Source of the DNA: a virus
DNA length: 64,000 nucleotides
Direction: 5' to 3' (one strand)
Virus record (IMG/VR): IMGVR_UViG_3300032032_000003
Location: 1-64,000 of that record
In this document: piece after piece, positions 60,408-64,000 of the stretch
Position numbering within the stretch: position 1 is the first letter of the stretch
How the letters are laid out: each line of letters begins with the position of its first letter
Position numbers and translations under genes: made by a program
Notes under the pieces: model-generated
The model's input: the letters and a program-made list of their open reading frames with translations, nothing else
What the model was told of the DNA's origin: nothing
The model's database searches: none

Positions 60408-61692
60408 CAAACCACTCCTTACCTGGATCATTTAATATCTCTCTGTATGTCAACTCTTGATCTCTTATCTTTTCTAAAAACATTATATTTTTCTTTCCAT
60501 TGTGTAGACCTTCCCGTAGTTCTTCGCCTTCCCATTGTTGTTCAAAACTTGGCCTTTTGATTAAGGCTTTAAGTGAATCAATATATACCTGTGTCTTCCA
60601 TGTTTTTCTTGGTTCCATGTATTCTATAAGTTCATTACAATATGGCTCTACAATAGATTTAGGCAACGCGTCTGGTGCCATAATAACATTAGGTGTAAAA
60701 GCGTATGTAAATTTAAAATAAGATTTTACATCTAGTTCTGTTACAACATCAAACAAATCTTTTAATCCAAATAGTCCTGGTGTTGTAAGTGTAACATCAA
60801 ACACCATGCCGTCATCTCCATATTCTTCATTTATCCACAGTCCTTTTTTAAAATTAACAAGCCATTCGTCCCACTTTATTCCTGTTCTTATATACTCACC
60901 TATTGCTCCTGCACCATCAATGCTTGCACATATATTCATGCTTTTAAATCCGTTTAACATATTATATAAGTTATAATGTTTATAATCAATTCTACTGAGA
61001 TTTGTGTTGTAACGTATAGTAATCTCTTTTTTCCTTTTGGAGTCTTTAAGTTGATCCATTATTGTCCAATGTCTTTCCCACATTAAAGGCTCTCCACCCA
61101 CCCAATAAATTTCTTCTATTACATCTTGATCAACTGCCGCTTGTAGTTCTTCTTCTAAAACTTCTTTTTGGAAGTTTGTTATTTTCCTTCTGTTGTTAGG
61201 TTGTAGCCACGGATCTTCTTGCATACGATCATTTATTTTATTCTCTGCCTCCCAAGATGAAGATAGTTGATCACCACACATTCTACATTTGAAGTTACAT
61301 AGATTAGATAAACGATAATCATATGACACCGGCACCATTGTTGTATGGCCTGTTTCGTCTGTCGTGTCTAATATGTCTTGTATTTTATGTGGGAATAGTG
61401 TGTCTACAAAATAGGATCTATATGTATGTAGGTTTAAAACATTCTCATTACATACGACGCATTGAGGAATTGCCTCGCCTGCTAACATACGCTTTCTTAT
61501 GTCTTTCATATATTCACTATTCCAATGATGTTTTAATGATAAAGGATCAAACGTTACGTCTGGATTTTGTTCTCCTGTGTCAATATATTGTTTCTGAAAG
61601 TCTGAATCTTCTCTACTAGCACAACACAAGCGTCGTTCACCTTGCGGGCTAACGTAAGTATGTGTCCATGGTGCTGTGCAAAGATACTTCAT
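60397..61692 (-). CDS. Twitch-domain radical SAM protein
   Basis: From ATG 61692, which overlaps the upstream TGA (ATGA), the protein is 431 residues. Twitch Cys lie at 5, 23, 24, 78 and 81 (LCTAPWTHTYVSPQGERRLCC, PQCVVC); the radical SAM motif is CNFKCRMC (132-139) and IYWVGGEPLMWERHW follows. Motif spacing is the same as in its neighbours, showing repeated gene duplication with divergence of the C-terminal substrate region. Confidence 0.86.
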   Translation of the reverse strand: MKYLCTAPWTHTYVSPQGERRLCCASREDSDFQKQYIDTGEQNPDVTFDPLSLKHHWNSEYMKDIRKRMLAGEAIPQCVVCNENVLNLHTYRSYFVDTLFPHKIQDILDTTDETGHTTMVPVSYDYRLSNLCNFKCRMCGDQLSSSWEAENKINDRMQEDPWLQPNNRRKITNFQKEVLEEELQAAVDQDVIEEIYWVGGEPLMWERHWTIMDQLKDSKRKKEITIRYNTNLSRIDYKHYNLYNMLNGFKSMNICASIDGAGAIGEYIRTGIKWDEWLVNFKKGLWINEEYGDDGMVFDVTLTTPGLFGLKDLFDVVTELDVKSYFKFTYAFTPNVIMAPDALPKSIVEPYCNELIEYMEPRKTWKTQVYIDSLKALIKRPSFEQQWEGEELREGLHNGKKNIMFLEKIRDQELTYREILNDPGKEWFDGI

Positions 61693-62873
61693 TCGTATTT
61701 CCATCCATGGTCTGTTAAGACTTTATAAAACTCTGGGAAGAATTCTCTAAAGTCTTCTTTTCTATATTGATCACTTTGTATTACATTAGGTGCAAACAAT
61801 TCCCATTCTGAAGGTATGCTTTCTTTGCCATTCATAAAATTTATTATTTCAACTACTCTAGGGTCTTCTTTTCCTAAATGCTCTTCTACCACAGGTTTTA
61901 CATCTTCCGGAATGTTTGTTATACAAAAATGCCATGGACCGTGTACTAAATTTAAATATATATTTTCGCCTTCAAAGTATTCTAAAAATTCAGGTATATA
62001 CCAAACGTTTAGAGTGCTTACTGTATGAGCAATACATATATGATACTTATCACTATGTTTAGATATATACTTTAACCTTTTAAAATTTTCTATAACATGA
62101 TCCCATTTTGCTGGGTGCCTCATAAATTCATATCTATTTTTTATTCCATCTAAACTAAAATCCAATTGAACCTTTTTAAATTGGTTTAATATTTTAAGTT
62201 TCTCATCGTCCCATATTGTTCCGTTTGTATTATAATGTAAAGATATATCTTTTGAATAACCTAGTTCAATGGCCTGTTCTAATAGCTTCCATTGTTTCTT
62301 CATTAACATAGGTTCACCACCGTACATGTCGATATATTTTATCTTAGGTAAATGACTGTGCATATCATTCCAAATAGCACTATCATCTTCAAACGATTTA
62401 TTAAACTCTCTAAAATATTCTTTAAACTCTAATGCACCTGAGGCTTTATCTCCATAACCATCATGTAAAGCTAAGAACTCTTTGTTCCAAAAAGAACTAT
62501 TGTCTGGACCACAAGTTCTACATTTTATATTACAAGTTGTTCCCATATTAAGATCTAATATTTGAACCTGTGTACTTCTGTCAAACTCTGCTCTGCCTTC
62601 ATTGTCTGTAATTCTTTTACTTTTTCTACCAACGTTCTCTTGGCTCCAACAAGAGTTACAATGTGGGTCTTGTATTCCTTTATCTAAATTGTGTCTAATT
62701 TGATTTGCTGTATGACTATTAATAGCCTCGTCTAAACTATTTTTACGAATGTTTAACACATTACCCAACTCATCTTGATAAGGAATTGTTTGTAAACAGC
62801 AGCTCGTACATGTACCTTTGTTGTCTACACGAACTCCTTTGTCTAAATTAACACAGTAGAAGTCACTCATCAT
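61689..62873 (-). CDS. Twitch-domain radical SAM protein
   Basis: The 394-residue protein carries twitch Cys at 7, 22, 25, 26, 72 and 75 (CTSCCLQ, PHCNSC), CNIKCRTC at 114-121, IDMYGGEPMLMKKQW and an FFPEFYKVLTDHGW ending. A second ATG directly follows the first (62870), so the exact start is unsure. It overlaps the upstream paralogue by 11 bases. The extra Cys at 22 is not seen in the other copies. Confidence 0.85.
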   Translation of the reverse strand: MMSDFYCVNLDKGVRVDNKGTCTSCCLQTIPYQDELGNVLNIRKNSLDEAINSHTANQIRHNLDKGIQDPHCNSCWSQENVGRKSKRITDNEGRAEFDRSTQVQILDLNMGTTCNIKCRTCGPDNSSFWNKEFLALHDGYGDKASGALEFKEYFREFNKSFEDDSAIWNDMHSHLPKIKYIDMYGGEPMLMKKQWKLLEQAIELGYSKDISLHYNTNGTIWDDEKLKILNQFKKVQLDFSLDGIKNRYEFMRHPAKWDHVIENFKRLKYISKHSDKYHICIAHTVSTLNVWYIPEFLEYFEGENIYLNLVHGPWHFCITNIPEDVKPVVEEHLGKEDPRVVEIINFMNGKESIPSEWELFAPNVIQSDQYRKEDFREFFPEFYKVLTDHGWKYE

Positions 62874-64000
62874 AATCGCCTAACGGCTCGTCTATGTTTT
62901 TATTATCAGGATCTAATATCCAACCTTCTTCTTTTGCTATTCTGTTTAGATCTTCCTCTCCAACGTTGTCTCTTGTACTATCGCCAGATGTTAATGTTGC
63001 AATATTTAATATTGTTGGTGGCAAAGCATCTAGCCAATCTGTTAATATTTCAGGAAACACACGAATATCCTTTCCTCTCCTTATATCGTATTGTTCATAA
63101 AATGATTTAAAGTCTCTCCACAATGAGGTTTTAGAACTTGTGCGCCTATGTGGTGCGTCAACATGATCTAAATAATCTATTAAACGTTCTATATTTCCTC
63201 TTTCTATTCCTGTCCACAAACCTTTGTCGTCTTGTGTGGCATACCAGTCCATAAGTTTCTTTCTAACATAAATTTTAATGTGATCGGGTAATGCTAGTGG
63301 ACTTTGAAAACTAGGGAAACGTAATAGATTCAAAGTAACTGTTGGTGACTTTGTATTTTTAATTAGTTTTAATTTATAAACATGATCTAAAAATTCTGTA
63401 ATTGAAAACAAGCATAAACTATTAATAGTCATCATTATATGAAGGCCTTCATAGTTTCCTTCTGCAATAAAACGTCGCATGTTCTTGTCCCATGTTTTCC
63501 ATATAAAATTGTCTCTTACATACTCTTGATGTTCTCCGTAACATTCTGCGCTTGTGTAAATGTGAAACTTTTTAATGTCTTGGCTTTTCTTAATTAAATT
63601 ATCTAAAATTTTCTTTTTACATATTAAGTTACTATTAATTGCCAAACGCATTTCAGGACGTGCTTTCATTTTCTTAAACAGTTTCCATGTCTCTCCTGAC
63701 ATTAACGGTTCACCACCTGTAACTCTCAGCTCTTCTAATTCATCTGCTAGGCCTCCATCCCACCAATCCCAGAATGCTTTTATATAAGGATTTGTTTCAG
63801 GTGTTACTGCATCTCTTCCAAAAGGCTCTGTCCATTTACCATCTTGTTGAAACGCTGCTGCACCATCACTAACTAAATTCTGATAAGGTCCATCCTTCTT
63901 AATATCTTTAGCCCATGTAGTAGAGAAACTTGCATTACAATAACTACACGCTAAGTTACATACTCTATCAAATGCTATTTCAAATGTTTTTAAATTTGTA
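62863..64000 (-). CDS. Radical SAM protein (partial, N-terminus beyond right edge)
   Basis: The minus frame is open from 64000. Past the internal Met at 63702 it reads FEIAFDRVCNLACSYCNASFSTTWAKD near the edge, then ELRVTGGEPLMSGETWKLF, so the core motif CNLACSYC and GGEP loop are within the window; the twitch part must lie to the right. The C-terminal portion (LLRFPSFQSPLALP..., RVFPEILTDWLDALPPTILN) differs from the neighbours. It is the fifth radical SAM gene in the row and the most upstream visible here. Confidence 0.85.
   Translation of the reverse strand, partial: TNLKTFEIAFDRVCNLACSYCNASFSTTWAKDIKKDGPYQNLVSDGAAAFQQDGKWTEPFGRDAVTPETNPYIKAFWDWWDGGLADELEELRVTGGEPLMSGETWKLFKKMKARPEMRLAINSNLICKKKILDNLIKKSQDIKKFHIYTSAECYGEHQEYVRDNFIWKTWDKNMRRFIAEGNYEGLHIMMTINSLCLFSITEFLDHVYKLKLIKNTKSPTVTLNLLRFPSFQSPLALPDHIKIYVRKKLMDWYATQDDKGLWTGIERGNIERLIDYLDHVDAPHRRTSSKTSLWRDFKSFYEQYDIRRGKDIRVFPEILTDWLDALPPTILNIATLTSGDSTRDNVGEEDLNRIAKEEGWILDPDNKNIDEPLGDYDE

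Noticed and set aside
1-64000. tRNA genes, integrase or attachment sites, photosynthesis genes
   Set aside because: None were recognised on reading either strand, so lysogeny or a photosynthetic host cannot be argued from this window.

Overview
The window reads as part of the genome of a low-GC marine T4-like myovirus (pelagiphage or cyanophage type). T4 homologues can be recognised by sequence or position: baseplate genes 6, 8, 25, 48, 53, a gene-5 spike and a gene-27-like hub protein, head-completion gene 4, a gene-19-family tail tube protein, tail chaperones 26/51, late coactivator 33, helicase loader 59 and ssDNA-binding protein 32. Copies of TATAAATA, the T4-type late promoter, precede many structural and lysis genes. 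I saw no integrase, tRNA, CRISPR array or photosynthesis gene, so the host stays undecided.

Layout. 1-4796 (minus): tail fibres and small virion proteins, the first running off the left edge. 4841-10133 (plus): a run of paralogous DxD glycosyltransferase-like genes, one GT-like/degenerate radical-SAM fusion and one methyltransferase-like gene. 10126-11989 (minus): a small operon behind a sigma70-type promoter, holding a Pnk-like 3'-phosphatase and an HNH endonuclease. 12101-14827 (minus): a 2OG-oxygenase-like gene, a glycosyltransferase and a structural-type gene that share a duplicated module. 14861-35942 (minus): tail fibre, a giant DUF4815-like baseplate protein and the baseplate wedge, hub and spike genes. 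35978-42224 (plus): head completion, tail tube, tail chaperones with a likely -1 frameshift, and a tape-measure-like protein. 42174-48192 (minus): B12-type radical SAM protein, T4-type lysozyme, 2OG oxygenase, genes 32-59-33, a sugar epimerase and a SleB-type cell-wall hydrolase. 48343-49271 (plus): four small membrane or lipoprotein genes, probably lysis-related. 49316-52991 (minus): a ferredoxin-nuclease-glycosyltransferase fusion and a DNA ligase behind a near copy of the promoter at 12026-12054. 53165-64000 (minus): two small genes, a carbamoyltransferase, a tandem-domain glycosyltransferase-like protein and five radical SAM genes in a row, the last running off the right edge.

How it fits together. 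About half the window builds the tail. The rest is rich in enzymes that modify glycans, peptides or nucleic acid: at least six radical SAM proteins, several GT-like proteins, a carbamoyltransferase, an epimerase, two 2OG oxygenases and a methyltransferase-like protein. The rSAM/GT/carbamoyltransferase block at 53808-64000 is the strongest candidate for an undescribed system. Other points worth a second look are the U UUU UUC slip site between genes 26 and 51, late promoters whose predicted start falls on the A of the start codon, twin early promoters over an end-healing phosphatase and a ligase, and tandem repeats in the gene 32 leader. No stretch over 300 bases lacks a gene.
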